Assembly: GCA_025024175.1 (NCBI GenBank)
Contig: QCXZ01000041.1
Location: forward strand, 7,187,786-7,251,785
Direction: 5' to 3'
From: Rhyzopertha dominica
Taxonomy: Eukaryota > Arthropoda > Insecta > Coleoptera > Bostrichidae
Length of the DNA: 64,000 nt
Shown: in pieces, positions 11,296-22,529 of the stretch
Numbering within the stretch: the first letter of the stretch is position 1
How the letters are laid out: every line of letters starts with the position of its first letter
Position numbers and translations under genes: made by a program
Notes under the pieces: model-generated
What the model was told of the DNA's origin: nothing
The model's input: only the letters and a program-made list of their open reading frames with translations
Database searches by the model: none

Positions 11296-11631
11296 ACGAT
11301 TCACACGCTACTGGGCGTTTTAACATATCAACTACACGAACAAGGGTTCAGATTATATCTACGCGAGCTTAATGAAAACTTGTAGGCGAAGAGAATTCAT
11401 TTACTAATTGTGGGTACATGATAAGTGTGCTCTTACGTGGGATTTTCATGAGTTTCAAGTTCGATATCTCCAGATTCAAATGCTAAAGTATGTAACAAAA
11501 GTTTGAACACAAAATGTTTTGCGGAATTTTTCGAATTGCATTAGCATTATCGTACTACCATAGCATGTAGAACAATAATAAATGTCAATACTTGTGACTT
11601 CTGTACTGATTTGGTTTGTAATTACTTTAAA

Positions 11632-12298
11632 ATGTCTTACAAACTAGATATACGTAAGAGTATTTATACGTTAGCTGGCTAACTTTTCAAAAGGGACATT
11701 ATGCGCATACTTCAAAATCAAAATATTTCCATCAAAACTATTTATCGCACGATTAAGGATCGTGGGCAAGGAAGTCCTTGCATAAACCTGCCAAAAAGTG
11801 GTCGTCCAAGAGTTTGGCTCCAGAAACTGTCAACAGAATGCTAGAAAGTGCAAAATACAGTTGGAACTACGGCGAGAAAGTTACGTCGGCGATTTCAAGT
11901 ATCCCATATGACCACCAGTATGGAAATTGCTAGAAATGGTTTGAAATTTCGTAAAAGACAAAAATGTCCTATATACACGAATACCCATTTACAAAGGATA
12001 CCGCGATCCTGTCGAATGCTACGGACAGTTTACTTTGCAAACAACAAAATGATTGTTATGGACGACGAGAAATATTTTACTTTGGCGAACGCGGAAATGA
12101 AAGGAAATGATGGTTTTTATACAGATTATATATTATATATTATTATTATATTATATAATATTAGATTTAAATGTAAAGCAAAATTCGACGACAAAATATT
12201 AGTATGGTGTGCGATTTCTGAAGCTGGTGTTCCACGCCTCTATGTTGGATATGTTAGAGGCGATACTACAGATGCAAATCTATATACGCGAAAATATC
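11632..12298 (+). pseudogene. Tc1/mariner-superfamily transposase, truncated
   Basis: ATG at 11632 opens MSYKLDIRKSIYTLAG, then a stop; the frame resumes with DIMRILQNQNISIKTIYRTI and LPKSGRPRV (paired HTH and linker). The 161-codon ORF from 11848 gives VGTTARKLRRRFQVS, RIPRSCRMLRTVYFA, MVMDDEKYF-type block (IVMDDEKYFTLANAE, first catalytic aspartate) and DDKILVWCAISEAGV. A TA-rich expansion at 12120-12165 interrupts it after NDGFYTD. The rest of the catalytic domain is missing because a DD41D element begins at about 12299. It is dead: at least two stops plus truncation. Confidence 0.75.
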
Positions 12299-13297
12299 GT
12301 CCGAGATATGGGAGGAAGTTGCATTCTTTTTAAATGGGAAGGGAGGTCAAAAGGCACATTATTGAAAAGGATATTTTTCCTAATTTCAGAAATGTATCAC
12401 ACTTGTGCAATTTATTGCTTCTGAGTTGAGAAAAGTGTAAATACAATACCTGAGCCTGACAAAGAACGAAAGGAATGAAAACAATTTTCTTTATCGCTAA
12501 AATGGACCAAAAAAGCCAGATATTACCATTTTCCTTGACTAGTGATAATTTTTGCCTATATTAGTCAATGTATTGCGAATCAGGTACCCTAAAAGTAAAA
12601 AAGAAAACCATGATTTCGTGAAAAATGCAGTATTTTTTCAGATTTACATTGCAGAAGATGCTCAAAATGTTTCGCATCTACTTCCTGGCAGTAACGCAGC
12701 CTTGAGTAAAAGTTTTCTAATGTTCTTTGTAGCATATTTGGAGGTAAGTTCTGTATTTCTGTCCTGATTCGTCCTTTTAAATCTTCTGCATTATGTGGGC
12801 GATCAGTATAAATAACACGTTTTAGATACTCCCACAGGAAAAAATAAAGCGGCGTCAGATCAGGGGAACGTGCTAGCATTCTATCGCTTCGCGCTTACCA
12901 ATCCATCTGACTGGAAAAATGGCATTCAAATATCAACGAACGTTGACTGCGAAATGGGGCGGTGCACCATCTTGCTGAAACCATATTTGTTCGGAAGGAT
13001 GCGCAGCATTTTTACGATTAGGGAACGGGAAAATAAGTGGTATAAGGTGGTGTATTATGTTCGCGCAAGAGCTGCAAATACTTAACCGCATCCAAATTTC
13101 CATCGATGAAAGAAGGCCCAATAATGTGCTCACCGATAATACTACACCAGACATTCACATTCTGAGGGTGTTGTGTATGGATCCAATGTGGATTTTTGTG
13201 CGACCAATATCTGCAAATCTATATCTATTCACATTACCATTTAGGTAAAAAGTCGCTTCATCAGAAAACATAATCCATTTTAAAATGTTTCTATCTA

Positions 13298-14372
13298 CGA
13301 GGCATGTTTTTTAAGTAAGTACCGTTTTGCGATTCCGCCGCCGCAGCGCTACGGTCGGCGTTCCGCGCATGCGCGCTGGTTACCTACATCTCTTGTCTAC
13401 GCACTGACGCCATTACAGTTTGATTCTTCATTGTATACGTTGTTTACTGAGTGTTTAAGATGCCTCCGACAATCGTGAGTCCCGCCGATTGTGAAGTACG
13501 GGCTGTTATACGATTTCTTAGTGCTAAAGGCGTAAAACCGATCGATATTCATCGTGAGATCTGTGAAGTTTACGGACAAAACATTATGAGTGATGGAATG
13601 GTAAGGAAATGGGTGAGATGATTTAAAGATGGCCGCACAAATGTGCATGATGAAGAACGGAGTGGGCGTCCTTCGGTCGTTAATGAAGATTTGGTGCAGA
13701 AAGTGAACGAAAAGGTGAGAGAAAACAGACGCTTTACAATTTCATCATTGTGCGACTGCTTTCCTCAATATTCTCGTAGTGTTTTGTATCGCATTGTGAC
13801 CGAGAACTTGAATTACCGGAAATTGTGTTCACGTTGGGTTCCGAAAATGTTGGCGGATTTGCACAAAACCCAACGTTTAGGCAGTGCATTGACTTTCCTT
13901 GAGTGGTACCACAATGAAGGTGAAGATTTTTTAGACCAAATTGTTACTGGTGACGAAACATGGGTGGCCTACGTCACACCCGAATCGAAACAACAACCCA
14001 TGGAATGACGACATTCATCATCACCCAAAAAAGTGAAGTTTAAGCAAACAATTTCTGCCCGGAAAATCATGTGCACAGTCTTTTGGGACAGAAAAGGAGT
14101 ATTGCTAGTGGAGTTTCTGCCTCGTAATGAGACAATCAATGCAGCGTCTTATTGTAAGACATTGAACAATCTGCGTCGTGCAATCCAGGCGGCACAATTT
14201 TATGAGGAGGGTATTCAAAAACTGGTGCCACGTTATGACAAGTGCCTCAATATTCACGGAAATTATGTAGAAAAGCAGATTAAGGTACAGGCTTTCATGT
14301 AAGATAAAATTATTGCGATATCTTTGCACGTCTTTTTTTAATTCCAAAACGGTACTTAAAAAACGTGCCTCG
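13298..14372 (+). mobile_element. mariner transposon nested in DD41D copy A
   Basis: Terminal inverted repeats CGAGGCATGTTTTTTAAG at 13298 and its complement ending at 14372 (AAAAAACGTGCCTCG) are flanked by TA at 13296-13297 and 14373-14374. The 1,075-bp length is short for mariner (about 1.3 kb) because of an internal deletion. The 5' leader at 13328-13380 is strikingly GC-rich for the region. Its clean repeats and single-frame ORF suggest that it is younger than its host element. Confidence 0.93.
13460..14302 (+). pseudogene. mariner transposase with two nonsense codons and an internal deletion
   Basis: From ATG 13460 one frame runs 281 codons. It shows the HTH region (PADCEVRAVIRFLSAKG), HDEERSGRPSVV, then VTGDETWVAYV with the first catalytic aspartate, and the C-terminal end GIQKLVPRYDKCLN. 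TGA at 13619-13621 and TGA at 14006-14008 (in place of the tryptophan expected before RH) interrupt it. Between NLRRAIQ and AAQFYEEG the part carrying the second and third catalytic aspartates (HDNARPH and SPDLAP-type blocks) is missing without loss of frame, which accounts for a length about 65-70 residues under the usual 345. It is inactive, but its ends could still be moved by a related transposase. Confidence 0.93.
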
Positions 14373-15184
14373 TATATCTATCATGTTCATAGCAGTTTCG
14401 CAAAATTCTCAGTTCGTGTAATAAGTGAATTTTGTATGGATGTAACTTCTCTTTTTTTCAAAATTTTCCGAACAGATCTTCTGCAAATATGGTGAGTGAG
14501 TGCACGCTGTTGTACGTAACAATTGGGATTCTTTTGCACATCTAAAATGACATTCAGGCTACTTTCCTCACTCGTAGCAACCTTTGAACGTCCTGGCTTT
14601 GACGATTTTTAACACCGCCGGTTTCGTCAAAACATTGCAATGTTTTAATAACTGTTGATCTGGCAATTGGTTGACGATCTTCATGAATTGCATTGTAGAG
14701 TGCAACTACTTCCGAATAACTTCGCCTTCTATCTCCATAACCAATCATCATCAAAATTTCGATGCGATCGTGTTTAGTTAACTGAGGCATTGCGATTGCT
14801 AATAACAAAGTGAATGAAAATTATCACCAATCACGAGGAAAATAGAGACAGCTGGGGTTTTTGTGCTTACTTAGCGATAACGAATATGGTTTTTATCCCG
14901 AAGTTTTTTGCAAGACTCAAGTTTGTTATCACACTTTTCTCAACTCAGAAGCAATAAATTGTACAAGTGTGATACATTTTTGAAATCAGGAAAAATATCC
15001 TTTTCAATGGTGTGCCTTTTGATGATCCTTCCCATTAAAATAAAATGTAACTTGGGCTAACACGGAGTTGAAAAAGTTCCAGAAAATGCATTTTAATTAC
15101 CCATAGGCCCATCCATAATTTCAGAAAAATCGGTCGAAAAGAACCTGAAATATCCTGCTGGTTCCATACTTTGTAGCGACCCTG

Positions 15185-16250
15185 TATATTATCACATGTA
15201 CGAATATGCAGCTTATGGTTTACATCTCACTTTTGGTTTGAGTTAATTTTTCAGCCCTTAAACAACCGACTCTATTATGTTGGCGATAGCTATACAAGAA
15301 TGGTAGGTAACCGAATTCTGCTGCATTAAAGGTTGTGTTTCAAAGTCCCTAATTTTCGCAGTGTGCCCCGGAACCCTTGCTGGGCCTTCTCACGAATTTC
15401 ACTTTTCATATAAAATTCATACGGGAGGGTGAATCAAAACAGGGCTTGCCAGAAATTTGTAATGCAGCAGAATAATAAACGCACCCTTTCTGTCGACGAG
15501 GGGGACAAACCAATCAGAAAATCACCGAAATAACGGTTATATTCGATCCCAATTTGAATGAGACCGTTCACACCTTTCCAGCCCATAACTCACTCGTCTA
15601 TCTGTTGAAATAAACGCGGCACTCTAAGAAAATTTGGAAAATAGCGACACTCGAGCACAATTGCCCTAATATCTGGTCGGCAGTTGCGTCTTAAGTCCAC
15701 CGTTCGGAGGGACGACGTTCCTAAGAAATCGTTTTCGTCCAACAATGCCTTCCTTAAACGTATTCTAATGCCTTTCTTGGCGAAATCGGTTCGCATTCTC
15801 GCATTGTGATTGTGTAACCACCCCCATTGAGTGTCATTGCTGCGACTGCGGCGACAGCTGCCCCTAAAAAATGAAGTTTTCAACCTCCGCCTTAGACACA
15901 GTTAATTTAACCGGGGTTCCTGCTCGGGGCCAGATGGCTTGCGGGATAAAAGAGGTATATCGCGCGTTTACATTCGCTATGCCTAGTGAAGACATTGCAG
16001 ATTTAATTAATAAGCAATTTACTCCCAGCACAAATTAGAAATTCACAACAAATGCACGTGCCCAGTTCTGAAAAGAACCCCCGTCGATTTGATGCGGGTC
16101 AACATGAAATTTATCGCGAATCTTCACTTTAGACGACAAAAATGACAGCTCCTTCGAAAGCTGACGTACAAAATCGATATATTTCAAATACTGCCAACAG
16201 AAAATGTTCGTGGTCAATGGACATTGACAAATTATGTTAGTAATAAGGAA
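15185..16250. other. GC-richer unique island, candidate non-coding regulatory DNA
   Basis: From about 15330 to 16110 the sequence is less AT-rich than its surroundings and contains no recognisable transposon. A 97-codon reverse ORF (15883-15590) is rich in arginine (GSCRRSRSNDTQWGWLHNHN) but has no family I know. I favour conserved non-coding DNA over an exon; splice-site evidence is absent either way. Confidence 0.3.
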
Positions 16251-18330
16251 TAAATTACAAACCTTTTTGTTCCGTCTTTGTCCGACAATAAATTATAAGA
16301 GACTTAACGACTTTTTAAATTAAAGTCACATTTCAAATATAAATGTCAAATTGTTTACAATTTATAAAATTTACACTATACATCGGCCTACGGTTTCTTA
16401 TTTCGCTCCAGGAACAGCCATAGCGCTCAGCGCTAGAACAGAAGATTATTAATTTTAATAACTTTTGTTGAGCATTTGTGAATATTACTTTGACTACCCT
16501 CAGTTTCGCCTCTAACTCGTCCTACATACCCTTGGAAATCCCACCAGGTGATATCCCGCAGAAAAATAAAACTTTTCTTAGAATTTGACCTTCGGATTGT
16601 TTTACATTGTCTGTGTAAAAACCATTATTTTTCTTTAATTTCGGAATTCTTCAAAGTAAAATACTTTTCATCATAATTGACGATGATTTCGTCACGATTA
16701 CATCCTGTTACTCAAGCTACTTGGGCGCACATTTCCGAAATCCTTTCTTTTTTCTGTATTCTACACTTCTTATCTTCAGTTCTTAGAAAACTGTACCGCA
16801 ACACCTTGAAAGTTTTCTCAAAAACGTTCCAATTTTATTATTGGCATTTTTTTATGTCCAATTAGTAGTCCAGGTGTTTCGCTTTCGCAAGCTTTAGACA
16901 TAGCAAATCTTGCCAATATATGATGGTTTTCCACGATAAACTTTGATTTTCAAACAGTCTTACTATTTGAGATTTGGGCAACTGCCCAACTAAATTATAA
17001 AGTTTTTTTATAAATCCTATTTTATGAGCAGTTAGCCACTGTCCTTAAAATGACAATTGTTGAACGGCCTTTGTTTGGAAGGTCAATCCAATATTTTCAT
17101 ATTGTATCAAAACTTTTGGGACATACCTACTTTACTTCGCACTGTACCTCTAGGCCTATACAGTTTATTCCCAATTCAAATGATTTTTTATTAATTACAA
17201 TAGAAAGCAAAACATTGTTTATAGTGTAGAATGTTCTCCTTCAATTCATTTTTATATTGTGCTGCTAAATCATCTGTTGTTAGTTTGTCTTTAAGGATCG
17301 ATTGACTGACAGGAGATTCTGATGATAAGATTGCTCTAAGCAATTTTGTGCATCACTACTATCTTTCATGTTCTGCCATCCTCCAATGATTCCGCACGCG
17401 TTGGAAAGCATTTGTACAAACCTACTATAAAATAAGGCACTGATTTTACGGCGCTAGTTGATTTCTGACATTTAAGTATAAAGTACTTTGCTAATGACAT
17501 TATCAGAAAGCTTATTGACACTGCCCATTCTTCTCTTACACTTTTATTTACATTTCTTGGCAGAAACCGCTGAACCTATTATTTGTTGATAGTAAGAAAG
17601 TTGAAAAAGAAGGTCTAATGTTACGTTTAGGAATCACTGTATTGTCTGAAAGGGAAAACGAAATAAACCACTTGTGGATTAACGTATTGACTTGTATCAT
17701 GCTGAGTTTAGAATGGCGTACAACCAATAGTTTTAAGGCCCCTCGCAGAGAACGTGAACAATAACACATCTAAATTATAACAACGAATAAAATTACCTGA
17801 ATCTTGAAAGACTCTGACTGAGAAGAAGTTTGAGGATAAAGCTTGATAAGAAGAAAATTATTTAGGTGACTATGAAGTATAATAGAAGTTAACAGATTTG
17901 TTGTATGGATGGAATCGTTTGTTGACGAAANACCTGAAATTGAGGAAAAGCGTAGGTAGCAGGAATGATTAGAAAAAAAATTAATTAAGAAAGCAACATG
18001 TCACTGCTATAAAGGTTATATTAACAATAAGTGACTAACTGTAACAAATAAAAGACATTTGATTTGGCCAAGACTTTGTTGACACTACGATACAGTTGGT
18101 AAAATACCTCGTCTTCAATAAAAAAAATAGCAATCAAGAAGCAAGTACAGACGCCTAAAGTTTTAAAAGATGCCCATATGTGCAAGTCTGTTCCACCTAA
18201 TATCTTGGAAATAAACACATGAACTAATTCCAGTTCTGTAGTGTAAAAACGATCGAAATTAAAATCTATATTACTAACAGCTGCAATTCATTTTGTACAA
18301 TTTAATTCCAATGACGTGAAACGTTTTGGC
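16250..18330. other. No gene seen
   Basis: AT-rich; ORFs of 60-75 codons without motifs. One N at 17931. Confidence 0.4.
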
Positions 18331-18339
18331 GTTCATCGA

Positions 18340-18880
18340 TTGCAAGCAAATTACAGGATTTGATTCACCTGTGAACTTAACGCAACTTTTAAATCCTTCA
18401 TTAGCACGTCGTACACGCTTACCTCTGTCCCCTCCTCTTTCTTCAACGAAGTTAAATGCAGCGTGAAGTACTAAACCACGAGGCGCTTTATCATTTTCGT
18501 TTAATTGCATAAAATTTATTTCAGTAATTAACGTACGCTAATTGTGATGTGATGGGGCATATGTGATGCAAATTAGTGATTTTAATGTTCTGCGCCACTC
18601 GTGATTTAACGGCCAGGCCTCGTAAAGAGTTCCTCGAACGAGCGTATTTTTTGTTTCTTTTTTTAAACCCGATGAGCATGGGCATGATTTTACAGCGCGT
18701 TTATACGCACCGCGAGGGTGTATTCTCATTGATAAAGGGAGGTGTTTAAACAGGTACAGCAACTTTAGGTAGGAAGGCAAGTGCAATTTTTTAAGCGCAG
18801 GTGTGGCTAACATAAAAGCTTCGTGTGAAGTTTCCAAGCCCTGAGAAATCTTTCGCTTCAGTACTTTTATCAAGCGAAAA
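18340..18880. other. Candidate conserved non-coding island with homeodomain-like words
   Basis: A higher-GC block with several TAATTGC, CTAATTG and GCAAATTAG words between 18500 and 18570 and no repeat similarity within the window. A 111-codon reverse ORF (18873-18538) has no recognisable motif. It may be an enhancer; this is inference from composition. Confidence 0.3.
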
Positions 18881-19051
18881 ACGTGTATCTTACCTTTTTT
18901 ATGGACAATCCTGTGATAGTCTGAAAAAGCTGTTGTCGTTTGTAGTAAATGAGCAGTAGTATATTATATCATAGTGTGTGCTGTGTATTTACTAAAAATG
19001 TTGATTTTCTATTTTATCCCGTAAATGGAAATTTCTGTTGGGTAATAAATG

Positions 19052-19155
<104 letters not shown>

Positions 19156-19362
19156 ATTTGTGTTAATATTACATAAATTTACACACGTCAAATACATATA
19201 CTACCATTCCTTATCTTTTAGTGACAAACATTCATCTATTGAGTAGAAGACATTGTCTAACAGAACCTTCTATATACATCGCTTATAGGAACTAAAGCTA
19301 AGTGACTTAAATGATCGGGTAGTGAGTTATAAAGCTTGTCACAATAATAACTGGTGGTGGTT

Positions 19363-20480
19363 CTAGTCTGATTCTAGTAGGGAGCAATTTCTGGTGTTAT
19401 ACATATGGTCGTAAGAGGGATAATTATTAACATGTGCGTGTATATATAAAAGACATTGCAGACTATAAATGCAAGGTACAGTCAATATTTTGAGAGACTT
19501 GAAAGAGTTGCGGCAATCTTCTTGACAACCAATGCCATCAATATGTCTGACGATTTTCCGCTGGAGTTTAAATAACTTGTTACGATGACGCGAATGGCCC
19601 CACACCAAAATTGCATAAGAGAGAACACTTTGAATCATGGAATGGTAAGCAGTTAACAGGGTCTCTTTGGACACAATTCCGCGCAATTGGCGCAATAAAT
19701 ATATTGGTTAAGAGATAATTGACATGGGCTTCCCAAGTCAGTCCCGGATCTAGATATTATACCCTATAATTTAACCGGCGGTGACGACACCTGTTATTGA
19801 TGTACCATTTGTGTACTCTGGATTTGGAAACGTCCATATTATTTTGCAGATCCCGTAAGGAGGAGTTCACATCGAGAATTGTTGTGTCATCAGCAAAGAT
19901 GACACTTGTTATATCAGGAACGGAAAGAGGTAAGTCATTAATGTAATTTGGGAACAGTATCAGACCAAGAACTGAGCCTTGAGGCACACCGTAGTAAATT
20001 AGAAGGCTTACTGATTGTGTGCTACCTAATGATACAAACTGATGTCTACCTTTTAAGTAAGAATCAATTAGTGTAATGCTGTTCTCATGAAAAAGTTACT
20101 GATGTAGTTTACTTAGCACAATATCATAAGAAATACATTCGAAAGCTTTAGACAGATTGAGACAGCAAGCACAGGATATTTATTTCTCCACATAATGAAT
20201 TGGTTGCTAGGGTAGTCAACAAATCTCTGCAAAATCCGAATTGCTGCTTGGAATACAGTTCATTACCTTTGAAGTAATCATTGATTTGAATTTTCATTAC
20301 TAATTGGAATATTTTGGCAACAGTGGGTACCAATGACATAGATCGATAGTTGCTAACATCTCGACTATCGCCCTTTTCGAAAACGAGAATAAGTTTCGAA
20401 ATTTTTAATGAAGATAAAAAAAGTATTTTCACGAATACAGTTATTAAATAACTTAGTGAAAGGAATGACAATTACACTAT
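19363..20480 (-). pseudogene. Jockey/CR1-superfamily LINE reverse transcriptase, broken
   Basis: Reading leftward: FEKGDSRDVSNYRSMSLVPT and QQFGFCRDL (RT fingers), an aspartate-block relic (LSKAFECISYDIVLSKLHQ), GVPQGSVLGLILFPNYINDL (motif 4), VIFADDTTIL with the ADD catalytic pair at about 19893-19905, and the thumb region LTAYHSMIQSVLSYAILVWG. Frames change at about 20148, 19987 and 19757, with a small deletion after HKWYINNR. The C-terminal H-x-YNTRN stretch is typical of CR1-like elements. Endonuclease is absent. Confidence 0.88.
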
Positions 20481-21069
20481 TTAATGTTTTTAGGATAACA
20501 CATTCATGCCATAGGCATCCATGCTTTTCGATTTTTTTTTATCTTGGTTATATAATCTCTGACTTCGTTATACGACAAATGAATTTTTGTATATTAGATA
20601 AAGTGTGCTGTACAAAGCGGGGAAAGACTAATACAATTAACGTGATAAGAGGCAGATTTGGGGAATTTTATCATTTATACGCTAAAATTCTTTGAGTAGG
20701 TACATGAGGATGAGCATACCCACATTTGATTAAATTTTGAGTTTAATAAAGAAATAAAAACTGATAAATTTGGCAAATCTTATCAACAATCCAATCGGAC
20801 CTCGTGAATGTCTTGTCGTGAATGTTTGGTCATAACAATTAGGTAAATACAAAGTGTGCTTATTTATTATAAAAGTAAAAAAAATGTTGGATGTGAGTTG
20901 AAAACTGTTAACAAATTCTGACCTTAAATGAAAACATAAAAATAAACTTATTTGGACTTAATTCAATGTTAATATAGCTCTGCGGCAGACATAAAGGTTG
21001 TCTCTGAAGTGTTTAAAAGATAATTTTCTTGTTTAATTTTCGATGCATTTTGGCGTTCTTCGCTACTAC
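20481..21069. other. No gene seen
   Basis: AT-rich, no domains or repeats recognised. Confidence 0.4.
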
Positions 21070-21420
21070 CACACAAATTGTTAAACAAGTTTCTGCATCT
21101 GCATTTCTAAAAGCATTCATTGATCTAAAGGAAGTTTCTTCATGTGTGGTAACAATGATTTTAAAAATGGATCTGGGCCCTCTTCCCTCTCCATTAAAGT
21201 AATTTCTAATAAAATCTTGATGGTTAGATCGTCACTTCTTTGCCGTTTTTGGGGCATTTTTGTAACACGTGTTTTAGTACCTGTATTGCAAGTAACGTCT
21301 GCTATGTCCCAAGTATTTTCCTCTGGATCTTCAATTATTTCAGGTTTACTTCGAAGATCACTCTGTGTATTGCCCTCACTGTCTTCACCAACAATAACAT
21401 CAGAATTCACATTTCAGTTT
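21070..21420 (-). pseudogene. BESS-motif protein fragment with nonsense codons
   Basis: The minus strand encodes an acidic region (DVIVGEDSEGN, PEIIEDPEENT), a basic MPQKRQRSDD stretch, then DPFLKSLLPHMKKLPLDQ, a stop, MLLEMQMQKLV, a stop, and QFV. D-x-FL-x-SLLP-x-MKKLP followed by a basic-hydrophobic helix is the BESS protein-interaction motif, usually paired with an N-terminal MADF DNA-binding domain in insects. Both stops fit single C-to-T changes (CGA to TGA, CAA to TAA). No MADF domain was seen upstream, to 21960. It could be a decayed host gene copy or the accessory protein of a Harbinger-type transposon. Confidence 0.65.
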
Positions 21421-21429
21421 GTTTGTAAA

Positions 21430-22430
21430 CTAGACTATTATAGTAATTTGGACTGTTTTGCTATCGATTCATATGAAGATTGCATCGACTGAAATTGCAA
21501 TTTTATGCAAAATTAAATTTAAATTAAATTTTCCTATTTAGCTAGGGGCGAGTAGAGCTGCATCTGCGCCATGAACTTCGCTTTGTCTATTAAAAACAGT
21601 AGGCATAGTAATAATGCATGTCTGTGCTATTTTGTGTGTACCGCAAGCAACTACAAATATATCTATTTCGCTGTCATTGCAGATTATGAGTGTAGTTTAG
21701 ATCTAATGCAGACAGCATGGCATAGATCTGGTTTTGCCTATACTAAAGGCTGGGTATGATGTTAGTATAAAAATAGATGACAATGTCATCGTGTCAGTTC
21801 ATTGCTGACAGACTTTATACTAGTAGGTATAGTTTTTAGACAATGATAAAGGACGCGTTAAATTATTACAAAATAATAACAAGTGAATAGTGCGAAAGCA
21901 CTGGTATGAAAAGCTAGCACTGTAAAAGTAAAAGTCTAAAAGCTTGCAACTTCTTAGATGGGTGGGGTGCTACCTATCCTTAGTTTGATTTAGGCGAGGG
22001 ATCTAGAAGCACCATAGAAGGGCTGCATGATTTGTACCAGAGGATGCTCATAAGGTCCTCGGGCTGCATATCCATTTTCTGTTCTTCAAATGCATACATC
22101 GTCGTAAAGAAGTTGATTTGTTAAGTCGATGGGGGTGTCCGAGAGGTCCCTATGTCAATCAGACCGGTGGTCTAGGTTGCTACGGCATCACATGAGGGTT
22201 GCCCAGGTGCCAACATGGCCGTGGTATCTTCCACAAGATGGCCTTCTTATTCTAACGGTTTGCTCCAGGTCCATACTATAACTTGGATGGGTGGTCCATC
22301 TGTTATTATGACACGAGATAAGCACATCTCAGGATAGCTCCTGTTATTGGCAAAATGCGTGTAGCTTGTTAATGAAACTCATCCTTTCGATCTAACGACT
22401 CGTAGGTTTCAGTTTTAGCTGGGTACACAG
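21430..22430. other. No gene; moderately GC-rich non-coding DNA
   Basis: 21960-22430 has even base composition and apparently unique text leading into the repeat at 22435. The word AGATCTATGCCATG at 22435 also occurs inverted at 21714-21727 (CATGGCATAGATCT), so the stretch may belong to one element. I cannot name it. Confidence 0.3.
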
Positions 22431-22434
22431 AGAG

Positions 22435-22510
22435 ATCTATGCCATGTTGTCTGCGTTGGCACTATAGCTGTGCTGAGGAGGCTTTATTAGCCGAAACTGC
22501 GTAAAAGAAC
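22435..22510 (+). ncRNA. Dispersed repeat with hammerhead-like core
   Basis: CTGAGGA at 22473-22479, stem GGCT/AGCC with loop TTATT, then GAAAC at 22493-22497. This matches the conserved hammerhead positions. The stretch GATCTATGCC ... AGCTGTGCTGAGGAGGCT also occurs, diverged, on the minus strand at 61630-61558. A short upstream hairpin (GGCAC/GTGC, 22458-22473) could be stem I, but stem III and the cleavage site were not convincingly found. Similar cores are known in Penelope-like elements and retrozymes. Confidence 0.5.
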
Positions 22511-22529
22511 AGATTGTTTTGACTCAGGC

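Larger units (their letters stand above)
12589..14790 (-). pseudogene. DD41D transposase, copy A, interrupted
   Basis: The N-terminus starts at 14790 with MPQLTKHDRIEILMMIGYGD (HTH) and runs to DETGGVKN; the middle is separated by the mariner. Past it, the catalytic region shows IWFQQDGAPPHF (second aspartate, codon 12969-12971), SPDLTPLYFFLW and ENFYSRLRYCQEV. The third catalytic aspartate is a tyrosine here (12844-12846). A 1-base deletion near GAATGCTAGC shifts the frame between these blocks, and the normal stop has mutated so the ORF runs on 20 or so codons. Transposases of this type cut and paste DNA at TA sites. Several independent lesions show that it is dead. Confidence 0.82.
12299..15184 (-). 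mobile_element. DD41D Tc1/mariner-type element, copy A, split by a mariner
   Basis: The right end, 15057-15184, is the family's long terminal repeat ending ...CGACCCTG followed by TA. The left end starts inside the terminal repeat at about 12299, so the outermost part of that side (about 130-190 bp) is lost. Subterminal inverted sequences (AAAAGGCACATTATTGAAAAGG at left, its complement near 14998-15030) match the other copies. A 1,075-bp mariner is inserted at 13298-14372; removing it rejoins the family sequence. Full-length relatives lie at 34850-36520 and 53556-55256. Confidence 0.85.

Noticed and set aside
15590..15883. 97-codon reverse ORF
   Set aside because: No recognisable motif; composition explained by the GC-rich island. 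An exon cannot be excluded but is not supported.
18538..18873. 111-codon reverse ORF
   Set aside because: No motif, no splice or start context, low-complexity basic sequence.
21142..21492. 116-codon forward ORF
   Set aside because: Antisense shadow of the BESS-motif ORF.
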